Source: JACQGD01 sp045628725 (GTDB lineage Bacteria; Patescibacteriota; Saccharimonadia; Saccharimonadales; Saccharimonadaceae). Taken from it: DNA of 64,000 nt. The position numbers and the translations under genes are program-made. Location: NCBI GenBank assembly GCA_045628725.1, contig JAZQPT010000035.1, positions 21,739 through 85,738 of the forward strand, written 5' to 3'. The notes under the pieces were generated by a model. The model saw only the letters and a program-made list of their open reading frames with translations, made no database searches and was not told where the DNA came from. Below are positions 22,936-32,715 of this stretch, piece by piece (position 1 is the stretch's first letter; each line of letters starts with the position of its first letter).

Positions 22936-25727
22936 TGGCAGTAAACGATGGCAATTTTGACCCTTCTCGCAACGTAGCCGATGATAACTATAATCAGTCG
23001 TTTAATCCTAGTAGCACTGATTTAAAATCCCAGGAAGAGCAGGCGGCCGACCCTGAGACAACAAAAAGTAACCTCAAAGATCAAGAGGCAAAAGGTTCTG
23101 GCAAATGGATTACCAAGACGACATCAAAGCGCAGTTCACAATCCAGTTCAACAAAGAGACGTAAATTACGGGGGAGCCTACGCAACAAATCCGCTTTTGG
23201 ATTTATCTTTGTACTGCTTTTTATAGGCATTGGATACAGTTCTATTCTTGCACCAAACCTGATTTTGGTTAATATAAAAGATTTGTTCACTAATGACTTG
23301 GCGGATGCAACAACCGCACTTGGTCGCTATAGCATAAAAATGATAGATCACAAACTTGGTCCAGGCAAAGCCGATTGTGCCGACCCAGAGACGATTACGT
23401 GTAAACTGACAACGATGAGCCGCGCGCAGGTACTCGAATTCAAAAAGCGTGATTTTACCGTCGTTGGATCAAAAGTAACAGAAGACAACCTCGACGACAA
23501 CGATACGTCAAATGACAAACCCGAGAGCCGATGGAAAGTCCAATCGGTTGTCTTTCCCAATGGTCAAACCGCTTCGGGCGGGGAAGAGTTCAAAAAAATC
23601 GCCTCGTCGAGCGATAAAATGCTTCATTTAGCAAATAGCGTCTGGAATCCTCGATCGAGCTTTTTTATGGATGCACGTTATAGTCAGCGCATTAAAGAAC
23701 AGTTCGACCTTGATAAGCGGGTGGTAAATTATGGAGATTCCGAAGACGAGGTCGATGCGGCATTTGATGCAGCGATGCAAGGTGAGGATGAAAAGATAGA
23801 TCAAAGCGGGCAAGGGGCATACAGTCTAAAAACACTTGCCAGCGCCGAAAAACAAACTGGATTTACTCAGAATGCAGAGACTATTGCGACTGCGCCGAAT
23901 TCATTTACGAGTGCACAGTGCGCCGTGTACACACAAGGAAAAGTCGTATCTAACGGCATAAAACGAGCAAAAGAAGTTAGTCTTGCACGTTTTGCGATGC
24001 AGTACCTGAAAGCTGCCGACGAAATAAAGTCGCCCTCTGTATCAAGGGAAATTCCAGCGAACATACTATCTGGAAAGTTAGCCTGGAGTAACGATGGAGG
24101 TTATGCGGGCAAAAACGCCACTGACGCGGCAATGTATAAACATGTTGTTCTAGATGAGCCTGTAACGCGCCCTGACTACGGTCATATCTATAATGCCGAT
24201 ACATTTGACAGCATTGGCGTGCTTGGCGTTGTCACTGCACAGATGGCAGCGACGGCCGCCGCAACAAAAGCAATAACAGGCGCGCCTGGCATGTTACTAC
24301 TGGCACCCGGCGATACTGTTTCCGATCCACGTGAATATTGTTTGCACGGACAAACGACAGCGAGTAAGAGTAACCTAAAACCAAGCCAATGTCCGGCACT
24401 CGCGGCAGCAGCAGGCGCATCGCCACTGTTTATCCCAGCAATACCGGGATTAACCGCTGCAGCGGCCCTAGGTAGTCGAACCTGCCCTCAGCCGCCCCAA
24501 GGGCAGTGGGTAATGATTCCCTCGGTAAAATTAGCCTCTGCATCAATCGTTCCCGTTGCTGCCGCAGCACTTAATGCAGCTGTTGGTATTTGGGCGGACC
24601 GCACTGCTCAGAACTTTACCCACGACACAAAAGGTCTTGCCGCAAGCGATGCAATCTTTACTGGTACCGGTATCATATTAGGAGATATGGCGATGTCCCG
24701 AGGAATGCGCCCTGCAAGTAAAGAATCGCTCCAAAAATACTTGGCACTAAAAACAGAAGACGACATTCTCTACGAACGGATCGCTCGATACGACGCTCAA
24801 CAACGGCCATTCGATATCCATAATAAGTATTCATTCCTCGGTTCACTTGTTCGTTCAATCGACACTACGACATCCGCTACAACATCGACAGCTTTCGCCG
24901 CGATAGGTAATATCCTGACAATCATTCCTACATCTATAGCAAAAATTACAACGAATGTCGGTGCGATTTATAATTTGCAGCCTTCACCTCTAAATACCGA
25001 TCGACTGCAATGTAGTGATCTTGAGTATCTCGCAATCGGTATAGAGGCGGACATGGGATGTAATGTTCGTTACAGTATGAGTAAACAAGAAATGGATGCG
25101 AGCGTCAAAGACGCCGTCGACTACATGCTTGAAGCTCATCCGGATGAATCAAAAAACAACATAGAAAATCTACAGCAACGACTAGGACGAACAGATAGCG
25201 AAGGTGACGCGGCAGACGTTAACCGTCAATTACAGGAAGCTCAAGAGGCAAGCAATAAACCATTCATCGACAAAAAAACAGGTAAAGCGATTAAATTTAG
25301 TGAATACGAGAAATACTTGACGTACTGCGTCAATCGAAAAGATCCATGGGGAAGAACAGCAATGGTTGTTCGACGCGAGAACAAACTAAGTGATCAAGAA
25401 AAACAGGATCGCTATGAAAGCAAAAGCCAAAACGGTGAACAAATTCTTGATGATGGCCAGGGGAGTGAATACGAACAGCGCTACGTTACTTCATACATGT
25501 CTGTAACGGAAGGAGCCGATGCTGATCAAGATTGGTATACAGGTAAAAAATGCCTGGACGAACGAAGCGAAATGCTACGAAATTTTCGTGTGTTCACCAT
25601 GGCATGTTCGGTTGACGGATCCTTTGCTGGTAGCATTGACTGCACCGAGCCTGACCGCCACGAGAAGTACACGAAAGAAAATTACGACTACCTCACGAGC
25701 AATGACATACTTTATCTAGCACAGTAA
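22935..25727 (+). CDS. Large T4SS-locus ectoprotein, paralog 1 (no hydrolase domain)
   Basis: 930 residues. Polar cytoplasmic tail (1-85), one transmembrane helix (about 88-112) followed by PNLILVNIKDLFTND, and a large exterior part with several hydrophobic Ala/Gly-rich stretches. It shares signatures with the proteins at 35489 and 42813: TCKLTTMSRAQ, FDIHNKYSFLGSL, the cysteine pair in LQCSDLEYLAIGIEADMGC, and KYLTYCVNRKDPWG...WYTGKKC. Unlike them it ends without a peptidoglycan hydrolase. Probably a structural surface component of the secretion machine; no known family recognised. Confidence 0.7.
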   Translation: MAVNDGNFDPSRNVADDNYNQSFNPSSTDLKSQEEQAADPETTKSNLKDQEAKGSGKWITKTTSKRSSQSSSTKRRKLRGSLRNKSAFGFIFVLLFIGIGYSSILAPNLILVNIKDLFTNDLADATTALGRYSIKMIDHKLGPGKADCADPETITCKLTTMSRAQVLEFKKRDFTVVGSKVTEDNLDDNDTSNDKPESRWKVQSVVFPNGQTASGGEEFKKIASSSDKMLHLANSVWNPRSSFFMDARYSQRIKEQFDLDKRVVNYGDSEDEVDAAFDAAMQGEDEKIDQSGQGAYSLKTLASAEKQTGFTQNAETIATAPNSFTSAQCAVYTQGKVVSNGIKRAKEVSLARFAMQYLKAADEIKSPSVSREIPANILSGKLAWSNDGGYAGKNATDAAMYKHVVLDEPVTRPDYGHIYNADTFDSIGVLGVVTAQMAATAAATKAITGAPGMLLLAPGDTVSDPREYCLHGQTTASKSNLKPSQCPALAAAAGASPLFIPAIPGLTAAAALGSRTCPQPPQGQWVMIPSVKLASASIVPVAAAALNAAVGIWADRTAQNFTHDTKGLAASDAIFTGTGIILGDMAMSRGMRPASKESLQKYLALKTEDDILYERIARYDAQQRPFDIHNKYSFLGSLVRSIDTTTSATTSTAFAAIGNILTIIPTSIAKITTNVGAIYNLQPSPLNTDRLQCSDLEYLAIGIEADMGCNVRYSMSKQEMDASVKDAVDYMLEAHPDESKNNIENLQQRLGRTDSEGDAADVNRQLQEAQEASNKPFIDKKTGKAIKFSEYEKYLTYCVNRKDPWGRTAMVVRRENKLSDQEKQDRYESKSQNGEQILDDGQGSEYEQRYVTSYMSVTEGADADQDWYTGKKCLDERSEMLRNFRVFTMACSVDGSFAGSIDCTEPDRHEKYTKENYDYLTSNDILYLAQ

Positions 25728-25747
25728 TCTACAACGAGATAATGCGG

Positions 25748-26374
25748 CTATAGATTTGAGTTTTTGATAATCTCTTTTAGAATGTCTTGTGCTTTGTATT
25801 CAAGAATTTGCACTTTATCATTTGGCTGAGATAGCGCAAATTTATACGATTTAAGATTATTGGTAACGAGAAGACTATAGATACGCTCTTTTCCGAGGGA
25901 GGTTGCCGGAAGATAACGAATGTCGCGGTCATTTATAGTACCTGCGGCGCCGGTACCTGCGAATACATTGTCTTCGTCATAACTTTTTCTGTCTTTATAC
26001 TGTTTGACGTCTACATCAATCCAGCCCGTCGAACCATCGGGGAGTACGAAGTTATAGGTTGCCGTTTGCCCAAGATTGCCGTTAATACTAAGCACACCCG
26101 AAACATCAACGGCACTGACACTTTTTACCTTTTTACCAAGTGCATTTTTGACAGTTTGCTCGCTTGTTACTTTAGCGATGCCGATATCCGCACCCTTTTT
26201 CTCAAAAGCGCTAAATCCTGTAGCACCTGTATTTGCGTCCCCGTTAGATGGCACGACAAGAACCATAATCGCAAGCGCCCCTAGTGCAGCTACGGCAACC
26301 GCCCCTAGAACAATCTTTTGTGATCGTTTCGAATCAACATGTGCGACTTTTTTGCGAGTATTTTTCTTTACCAT
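25748..26374 (-). CDS. Single-pass exported protein of unknown function
   Basis: 208 residues on the opposite strand to its neighbours. A basic start (KKNTRKKVAHVDSKRSQK), one transmembrane helix (about 20-43), then a soluble exterior domain of about 160 residues rich in beta strands, with TATYNFVLPDGSTGWIDVDVKQYKDRK resembling small cystatin-like or DUF4864-like folds only in a general way. AAGGAA ribosome site 6-7 bases before ATG. No recognised family. Confidence 0.6.
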   Translation of the reverse strand: MVKKNTRKKVAHVDSKRSQKIVLGAVAVAALGALAIMVLVVPSNGDANTGATGFSAFEKKGADIGIAKVTSEQTVKNALGKKVKSVSAVDVSGVLSINGNLGQTATYNFVLPDGSTGWIDVDVKQYKDRKSYDEDNVFAGTGAAGTINDRDIRYLPATSLGKERIYSLLVTNNLKSYKFALSQPNDKVQILEYKAQDILKEIIKNSNL

Positions 26375-26447
26375 TTCGGTTTCCTTTTTATGTGTCAGCT
26401 GTATGCATTCATACTACCACAAGCAGGATTAAACGAAAACATAGTGC

Positions 26448-26476
26448 TTGTCCTTACTTTATATGTGGTGTATTCT
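26448..26476 (+). promoter_or_regulatory. Promoter of the secreted esterase gene
   Basis: TTGTCC (26448-26453), 17-base spacer, TATTCT (26471-26476), 12 bases before ATG 26489. Confidence 0.55.
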
Positions 26477-26488
26477 AGGTTCATACCC

Positions 26489-27949
26489 ATGAAAAGACAA
26501 AATAAACAACAAATAACAGCTTTTCTGAAACATCTTTCGCTCACAAGAGCTGCACTCCTATTTATCGCACTGTGCACCCCTGTATTACTAATAGCACCCA
26601 CCGCAAATGCACAGACCAAACAAACGGCGGAATCGTTCTGTAAACAGTACAGTTCAACGAGCTTGAATTATGCATGTAAAGATGGCTGGAAGGGTGCAGA
26701 CTGTTCGGATTATTTGATTACACACGATCAATCACACGTCGACACATGTCAATCATCTGCTCGTAAAGCAGCAGAAGTGGGCAGTGGCGGCGATACTCCT
26801 GAAAGTATGGGCACGCCAACAACCAACACGTCTAATAACCTCGAAGGCCTTGATACAATCAAGCAGCTAATCGATCAAATACAGACAACCCAAGAACAGT
26901 TTGGTAAAACATCACCAAAGAACGTTGATGATGTTCCAGATAATACCTATGGCAAATACATCAACGGCAACGGCGACAAACAAGATATTCGCGTATCTAA
27001 AGCGAATGGATCGGGACGTCCTGCAATTATCTTCTTTAACGGAGGTGGATGGCACACTGACGACCGTGTTGGAGATAAAGTAGCGCCACTGGCTAATGCA
27101 AGGGGATATAGTACGTTTGTCGCCACCTACCGCCTAGGATCTAGTGGTATTTATTATCAGTACGAAGATGTCATGAGGGCGATTAAGCACGTTCGAAATA
27201 ACGCACAGATGTACGGTATCGATCCTAGTCGCATCGCAATATGGGGTGACAGCGCAGGCGGAAGTCTTGCTATGCGCGCAGCCGCTAGTGGTAAATCTGG
27301 CGCTGCTGCCGCCGTGGGCTGGTCAGCACCAACGAATGCATATACCGCAATACTCCATTCATTCGAAAGTTTTGCTATTGGAATGGATCATTCAACCTGC
27401 ATACCAACCGACGCTAATGGATTATTCAACGCAATCGACACACTCGGTGGTGGAACGGGAGATATCGCGCCAAACGATGGTGGATTGGGAAATAATAATA
27501 TCGAATCCTTCCAAAACGGCGATGCGCTCGGGTCAATTACTCAAGTATTAACATTAGCACAGCGAGCACAGCGCACGAGTAGTACTGCAAACTCACTTGC
27601 AAGTGGGTTAAAAGATAATACCGATGAACAGACAGAGCAGAGCGCTCGTCAACTAACAAGCCGTAAAATGATTGAATGTATCGATAACTTTAACAGCGCA
27701 TCACCGGCTTTATTCGCAAGTCCTTTAACGCCACCGACATTCCTTGCTGGATTTGACCGTGATCGTTTGATACACCCAGGGCAACTTTACCAGATGCGAG
27801 ACAAACTACGAGCGATGGGTGTGACGTCAGAAGTACTGACACTTCCTGGAGTTGAATCAAACAAAACAGAGCCGGGGCAGAATCACCTTGATTACAATGA
27901 AGCATTCGTAAATCCAACCTTGAACTTCCTAGATCGACACTTGCGCTAG
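26489..27949 (+). CDS. Secreted alpha/beta-hydrolase esterase with Cys-rich N-terminus
   Basis: 486 residues from ATG 26489; the frame is open earlier but a promoter and typical signal peptide support this start. Signal peptide to about residue 42, a four-cysteine module (Cys51, 63, 72, 87) like that of pilins 1 and 2, a linker, then a carboxylesterase-type domain. This has the oxyanion loop NGGGW, nucleophile Ser255 in GDSAGG, a likely acid Asp in GFDRDRLIHP and a C-terminal His in GQNHLDYNE. It would act outside the cell on an ester bond of a polymer or lipid. A feruloyl-esterase-like or wall acetyl-esterase role is possible; the substrate cannot be read. Confidence 0.8.
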   Translation: MKRQNKQQITAFLKHLSLTRAALLFIALCTPVLLIAPTANAQTKQTAESFCKQYSSTSLNYACKDGWKGADCSDYLITHDQSHVDTCQSSARKAAEVGSGGDTPESMGTPTTNTSNNLEGLDTIKQLIDQIQTTQEQFGKTSPKNVDDVPDNTYGKYINGNGDKQDIRVSKANGSGRPAIIFFNGGGWHTDDRVGDKVAPLANARGYSTFVATYRLGSSGIYYQYEDVMRAIKHVRNNAQMYGIDPSRIAIWGDSAGGSLAMRAAASGKSGAAAAVGWSAPTNAYTAILHSFESFAIGMDHSTCIPTDANGLFNAIDTLGGGTGDIAPNDGGLGNNNIESFQNGDALGSITQVLTLAQRAQRTSSTANSLASGLKDNTDEQTEQSARQLTSRKMIECIDNFNSASPALFASPLTPPTFLAGFDRDRLIHPGQLYQMRDKLRAMGVTSEVLTLPGVESNKTEPGQNHLDYNEAFVNPTLNFLDRHLR

Positions 27950-27970
27950 CAGCCTAGTTGCAAAAAATAC

Positions 27971-27999
27971 TTGCGCTCTTTACATATTTAGTGTATAAT
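27971..27999 (+). promoter_or_regulatory. Promoter of the 358-residue gene
   Basis: TTGCGC (27971-27976), 17-base spacer, TATAAT (27994-27999); leader of about 60 bases with a GAAAGGG ribosome site. Confidence 0.65.
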
Positions 28000-28066
28000 T
28001 ATATTGTAACAATATACTATTAAGGTATTTCTTTAGACGAGAAAACCAACGAAAGGGCCAAGCGCT

Positions 28067-29143
28067 ATGGAAAGAAACATAGACCAAGTTCCTCCTGATC
28101 CACAACAAAATTTTCAGCAAAATCCTAACTATGCATCACCTACAGGTGACCAGCAAAATCCTAACTATCAACCGCCTACAAGTGGCCACCCTGAATATGT
28201 CGATGGAAGAAATAGTCAAACTTTCTTTGGCCAAAATAACATCCCCGCGGACCAATACGAGGGACTTCCACCGATTTCTCGACATCATAATATAAGTAAA
28301 CGCACCAAAGTTGGTGTCGCTATAGCGCTCGGCTCGGTTGCCGCGGTCGTAGGTACTGGCTACATAGGATACCAGCAGAAAGTGAAAGAATACACTCAGG
28401 CAACTGATGAACTGTGGGGCAGCGCCTTCGACAACGCCAACTCTCAGTCAGGAGACAATTCAGGCTTCACATTAGACCTTGACGCCAATAAAGCCACATT
28501 CGAAACTGGTGATTTAGATAAAATTAGTTTAGAAGATTTTATCGACAATGATAAAGTATCTACAGAACAAAGAGTAGACTTTGCAGCACCTATATTTAAC
28601 GAGAACTGGGAGAAGAATGCCCAAGATATAGTAAGCGGTGGCCAAGCAGTAAGCCTTTACCTCCCTATAGATGTGAAGGATATAGATCCGGAGTATCAGG
28701 GTTGGTACAGTCAGACAGTGTATGACACCTTTGCCGTCAACATGAACACCCTATCGAAAATAGGCAAAACAGATCCATTAAAGGCACGGAAATTACTCGC
28801 CACAATAGTAGACCCGCACATGACCCCCGCACTTTACAATGACTATTCAGGGATGATCGGGAAAGGTGGCGGAGTGATTGACGCTACCGGACAAGTGCTG
28901 GATTATACTACTGTATTTAATCAGACTAAATTCCAAACAGTTCAGCCTAATGGTCTTCCGACAATCGTGGTGACAACCCTAAATCATGACAGACAGGACA
29001 TTCCAAAGCGCCAGAATGTCCTGCAAATGACAAAGGGTAATGATGAATCGAATGTTATCTGGACCGTCAGACAAACGGGCCTTGAAGGGTCGAAAGTAAA
29101 TCGTTTTTTCACATACAATCTCACAGAACTCTCCCTGAAATAG
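28067..29143 (+). CDS. Single-pass exported protein with QNPNY repeats
   Basis: 358 residues. A Pro/Gln/Asn-rich cytoplasmic tail has a twice-repeated QQNPNY unit (also repeated at the DNA level near 28108 and 28150). One transmembrane helix follows (about 83-102), then an exterior domain of about 250 residues with a coiled-coil-like start (QQKVKEYTQATDELWG) and a mixed alpha/beta end. I recognise no family. Its place between the esterase and the second VirB6-like gene suggests a role in the T4SS locus. Confidence 0.6.
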   Translation: MERNIDQVPPDPQQNFQQNPNYASPTGDQQNPNYQPPTSGHPEYVDGRNSQTFFGQNNIPADQYEGLPPISRHHNISKRTKVGVAIALGSVAAVVGTGYIGYQQKVKEYTQATDELWGSAFDNANSQSGDNSGFTLDLDANKATFETGDLDKISLEDFIDNDKVSTEQRVDFAAPIFNENWEKNAQDIVSGGQAVSLYLPIDVKDIDPEYQGWYSQTVYDTFAVNMNTLSKIGKTDPLKARKLLATIVDPHMTPALYNDYSGMIGKGGGVIDATGQVLDYTTVFNQTKFQTVQPNGLPTIVVTTLNHDRQDIPKRQNVLQMTKGNDESNVIWTVRQTGLEGSKVNRFFTYNLTELSLK

Positions 29144-29161
29144 CACCGCACCCAAACGATT

Positions 29162-29193
29162 GTTATAGCATACACATTAGTGTATGCTATAAC
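29162..29193. promoter_or_regulatory. 32-nt perfect palindrome over a T4SS promoter
   Basis: Arms 29162-29175 and 29180-29193 are perfectly complementary (14 bp) with loop ATTA. The right arm ends in TATAAC, a -10 box 5 bases before the ATG of the VirB6-like gene. It could be an operator for a dimeric repressor, or a hairpin ending the gene upstream, though it lacks a T run. Confidence 0.7.
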
Positions 29194-29198
29194 TAAGC

Positions 29199-31595
29199 AT
29201 GAGCAAAACAAATATCGGTGACGTTGGTGGCGGCACTCAAAAAAACAACCGTTGGCTAGGCCTTGTTTTTCAGTATCTACTGCTTGTTATTATTTGCATA
29301 ACATTTTTTACAGCTGCATTATCTTTCATAGCTCCCACTGCATCAGCAGCACCAGCAGACGACTATTGTAAAAAATATAATCCGTCAGGGAGCGGTAGCG
29401 CTGCACAAACAACTGCGTGTGTTAAAGGATTTAATGATACCTCTGGTACCGTTGTGGCTGCCTGTAGTTACCCAACACAGGCAGAGAAAGACGCCTGTAA
29501 TGACGGTTTTCGTGCTGGTGATGGTGGCCAGGCAAACCCTGCCGATAACGCAAATCCAGCCACTGCCGTGGATGAACCTAATGTAGATGACACAGGGACT
29601 ACCTGCGCTATAGAAAACATCGGCTGGATATTATGTCCTGTCATCAAGGCGACGGCTACGATGTCGGATAAATTATTCCAGTTTTTAGCCGATCATTTCT
29701 TAGAAATTGAACCAGAACTGTTGACAGCAAATCCTGGTGGGAACGGCAAGGGTACGATAACCGCCTGGGAACAAGCACGTAATCTAGCAAACATTGCCTT
29801 CGTCATTGCTTTTATCGTCATCATTTATTCACAAATCACTGGCGCTGGCCTGAATAATTACGGGATAAAGCGTATGTTGCCACGGTTAATCGTGGCTGCG
29901 ATTGCCGTGAACGTATCGTACTATATCTGTCAAGCAATCGTTGACCTTTCCAATCTGTTAGGTTATGCCATTATGAATGCACTGCAGAGTATATCAAATG
30001 ATATCGGACCAGCGGTAATGGGTGGGTCTAACCAAGGCACAAACACCGAAACCGGCGATGGATGGCTGGCAAAGATTGCAGTTGGCGCCATCGCGGTGGC
30101 TGGGCTGGTCTGGCTAATGGTCGGGCCGTTACTTAGCGTGATCGGCGTCGTAATTATCACCTGTATCGTCGTAGTTATTATTCTGCTGTTACGAAAAGCA
30201 TTCATCGTTCTTCTCGTTGTTATATCGCCACTGGCATTCGTTGCATATCTGCTACCAAATACCGAAAAATACTTCAGTAAATGGCTCAACATGTTCTGGC
30301 AATTGTTAATGGTATTCCCGGTTATCGCCCTACTACTAGGCGGCGGGCAGCTCGCAAGTACTATCATCCTTGTTGCTGGATCACAAGAACCTGCGGCCGC
30401 TAGTCAACAAGTCGCATGCGGTAACGAAGCAGTGAACGATAACACTTCTGCCGATAATAACCCGGCCGCTGCCGACAACGCCAATCGCGTCCAAAAGGAC
30501 GCCTACGGAGTTCAGGGTGAATGTAGCGAAGAAGTAACCATGCCTGACGGCTCTAAAAGACAAGCTGGCTGGACGCTAGGACTAGTAGCTGCGGGTGTTG
30601 CCGTAGCGCCGCTACTGGCTGTTTGGGCAGTACTCAAGGGTGCGATAGGTGCTGCAGGTGCTATTGGCGGCAAACTTAGCGGCGCCGTACAAAAGAGTGC
30701 AGCGGGTGGAACCAAAGGTGTTGGTGGCTTTGTCAAAAAGAAATACGATGGCAGTGCGTTTGGTGTTGGCCGCGAAATCCGACAGTCTGGTAAAAAGAAC
30801 TTTAAGAGGCAAAGGGTACTCAGAAGCTTAGGCGCAAGAGGGACCGAAGACAATCCACTTAGCCTGACCGATCGATACAGGCAGGCAGCAGCGGGCGGTG
30901 TTCCAGGCCTAATGTCCAAAAGCAGTAGGCTGAATGTCGGCTCGATCAATGCACAGAACCAAGCTATCACTCGTGCAGCATCAGCACGTGAACAGATTGA
31001 CAGTGAAGATGTAAAGAGCGAATTATCGGCTATCGAATATGCAGCTGAAGGTAAGTTAGCAGGCGCTCAGAATGCTTTCGATTCAGCACTTCAGTCAGGA
31101 GATCAAGCAAAGGCGAAGGCTTCTGTAGCAGCACTTATGACAACTGGAGAAAAGGGTATCGATGCACTAGCTATGAAACTTGAAGCCGCACAAACAAGAG
31201 CAAATAGTACAGGAAATCATGATCTTGCAAACATGCTAAAGGAATACATGATGCAAGCGCATGGAAATGTTAAGGACAAGAATGCGGCAATCCATGCCTG
31301 GACTACAAGTACGCAGGCGAAGAGTGGAGAGACAGGCGCTGCAACTGTTAATGACTACGCCAATAGTAGCAGCACCTACTCAAAACTATCCGATGCACAG
31401 TTCGCGACACAAACTGGCTCATCGCTCAGTACCGCTGGCGCAAGAGCTGCTTTAGGAAAAGAGACAGAGAACGCCGAAGGTCTCAAGGAAACACGTGGAC
31501 ATCGGTTGCTTAGTAATCCGGAAAGTGCTAAAAACTTTAGTGATGATAAACGAACAATTATCGCAAGTAACGGTGGTAATATCGCACCTCACTAG
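29199..31595 (+). CDS. VirB6/TrbL-like T4SS channel protein B
   Basis: 798 residues. An N-terminal signal-anchor (about 25-50), a cysteine module (DDYCKKYNPSG...TACVKGF...ACSYP...ACNDGF) of the kind in pilins 1-2 and the esterase, a conserved loop (CAIENIGWILCPVIKATATM), then a membrane domain of five or six helices with VNVSYYICQAI and VVISPLAFVAYLLPNTEKYF. The long polar cytoplasmic tail (about 490-798) is Ala/Ser-rich. Clear paralog of the protein at 20902. It heads the series that continues with the PrgI-like gene and VirB4. Confidence 0.82.
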   Translation: MSKTNIGDVGGGTQKNNRWLGLVFQYLLLVIICITFFTAALSFIAPTASAAPADDYCKKYNPSGSGSAAQTTACVKGFNDTSGTVVAACSYPTQAEKDACNDGFRAGDGGQANPADNANPATAVDEPNVDDTGTTCAIENIGWILCPVIKATATMSDKLFQFLADHFLEIEPELLTANPGGNGKGTITAWEQARNLANIAFVIAFIVIIYSQITGAGLNNYGIKRMLPRLIVAAIAVNVSYYICQAIVDLSNLLGYAIMNALQSISNDIGPAVMGGSNQGTNTETGDGWLAKIAVGAIAVAGLVWLMVGPLLSVIGVVIITCIVVVIILLLRKAFIVLLVVISPLAFVAYLLPNTEKYFSKWLNMFWQLLMVFPVIALLLGGGQLASTIILVAGSQEPAAASQQVACGNEAVNDNTSADNNPAAADNANRVQKDAYGVQGECSEEVTMPDGSKRQAGWTLGLVAAGVAVAPLLAVWAVLKGAIGAAGAIGGKLSGAVQKSAAGGTKGVGGFVKKKYDGSAFGVGREIRQSGKKNFKRQRVLRSLGARGTEDNPLSLTDRYRQAAAGGVPGLMSKSSRLNVGSINAQNQAITRAASAREQIDSEDVKSELSAIEYAAEGKLAGAQNAFDSALQSGDQAKAKASVAALMTTGEKGIDALAMKLEAAQTRANSTGNHDLANMLKEYMMQAHGNVKDKNAAIHAWTTSTQAKSGETGAATVNDYANSSSTYSKLSDAQFATQTGSSLSTAGARAALGKETENAEGLKETRGHRLLSNPESAKNFSDDKRTIIASNGGNIAPH

Positions 31596-31653
31596 ACCTG
31601 GATATAGCAGCTCGCTAAACACAATCATTTACGTTACAATATAGGATAGAATT

Positions 31654-32697
31654 ATGGCTGTTTATAAAGTTCCTCAAGACGTCGAAGCGGACGATAAATT
31701 AATTGGCCCGTTTAGTTTTCGGCAGTTTATCTATTTGATTGTCGTTGCTATTAGTGGCGGGGCAGCGTGGGGCTTGTCACAGCTGTTTATCCCGCTGGCG
31801 ATTATTCCGTTGCCATTTATCTTGTTCTTTGCGGCGTTGGCGCTGCCACTACGTAAAGATCAGCCAATGGAAACGTATCTGTCTGCTGTCGTGTCATTCT
31901 ATTTTTTGAAATCACGTCGTAGGTTTTGGCAGCCAGACGGCATTGATTCATTTATAACAATCATCCCGCCGAAAGACGAAGATATTAGACGTACTAAAGA
32001 TTTCGGTGAAGATGAAGCAACGAGAAGGTTGAGCTATTTAGCTGATTTGGTTGATAGCCATGGATGGTCGGTGCGCGGAGAAGGCATCCCTGTTCCAGAC
32101 ACGTCAATTAATAACGACTTGTATTACGAATCACAGACAACCGAAGACATGATGGACGTAAACAATGCCGAATCACAACGGCTAACCCAAGGCTTGGCTA
32201 GTTCGAGTGCCGACGCTCGCCAAACGGCAATATCGCATATGCAGTCATCAGCAGCAGCAAGTTCATTGACAGATACAGCCATGGCTAATCCATTGCTTGC
32301 GGGCGACTCCGTCAGCAATAGTACAGTAGCAAATCAATATGATCCAGCGACGCCATTTAGGCCAATGATGCAGCCGACACCGGCGCCTGTTGCATCCTCA
32401 ACACAAAGCTATCTCGCTCGAGACGACCGTGACGCAATCGCGTACGCCACAGCCCTCACTGAAGCAGCCGAAGACAGCAGAAGATCAGGTATTGCATATA
32501 ATGATTCCGCCAAAAGCACTAGCGTGACACCCACCTCTGATGATACAATGGAACGTGCTAAGAGACGTGCGGAAGAGTTGGCCAGTAGAGACGATCTTTC
32601 ATTACAAACCTTGTCTGAAGAGGCGAGTCGTTTAGAAAAGAAGGATCATGACCAGATGCTTGGCGATGGCGACGAAGTAACAATTTCTTTACGGTAA
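31654..32697 (+). CDS. PrgI/VirB3-like T4SS protein with long C-terminal tail
   Basis: 347 residues. The first about 110 residues are a PrgI-family unit: MAVYKVPQDVEADDKLIGPFS, two transmembrane helices (about 26-45 and 48-64), then YLSAVVSFYFLKSRRRFWQPDG. PrgI/VirB3 proteins sit beside the VirB4 ATPase at the inner membrane in Gram-positive-type T4SSs. The remaining about 230 residues are polar and Ser/Ala-rich, ending in a helical RAKRRAEELASRDDLS, an extension not typical of the family. It lies directly upstream of the VirB4 pair. Confidence 0.85.
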   Translation: MAVYKVPQDVEADDKLIGPFSFRQFIYLIVVAISGGAAWGLSQLFIPLAIIPLPFILFFAALALPLRKDQPMETYLSAVVSFYFLKSRRRFWQPDGIDSFITIIPPKDEDIRRTKDFGEDEATRRLSYLADLVDSHGWSVRGEGIPVPDTSINNDLYYESQTTEDMMDVNNAESQRLTQGLASSSADARQTAISHMQSSAAASSLTDTAMANPLLAGDSVSNSTVANQYDPATPFRPMMQPTPAPVASSTQSYLARDDRDAIAYATALTEAAEDSRRSGIAYNDSAKSTSVTPTSDDTMERAKRRAEELASRDDLSLQTLSEEASRLEKKDHDQMLGDGDEVTISLR

Positions 32698-32715
32698 GGG
32701 GACGGGATAACAAAA

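Noticed and set aside
28105..28170. Direct repeat as a possible recombination site
   Set aside because: Two copies of about 18 bases encode the QQNPNY protein repeat; nothing else suggests recombination.
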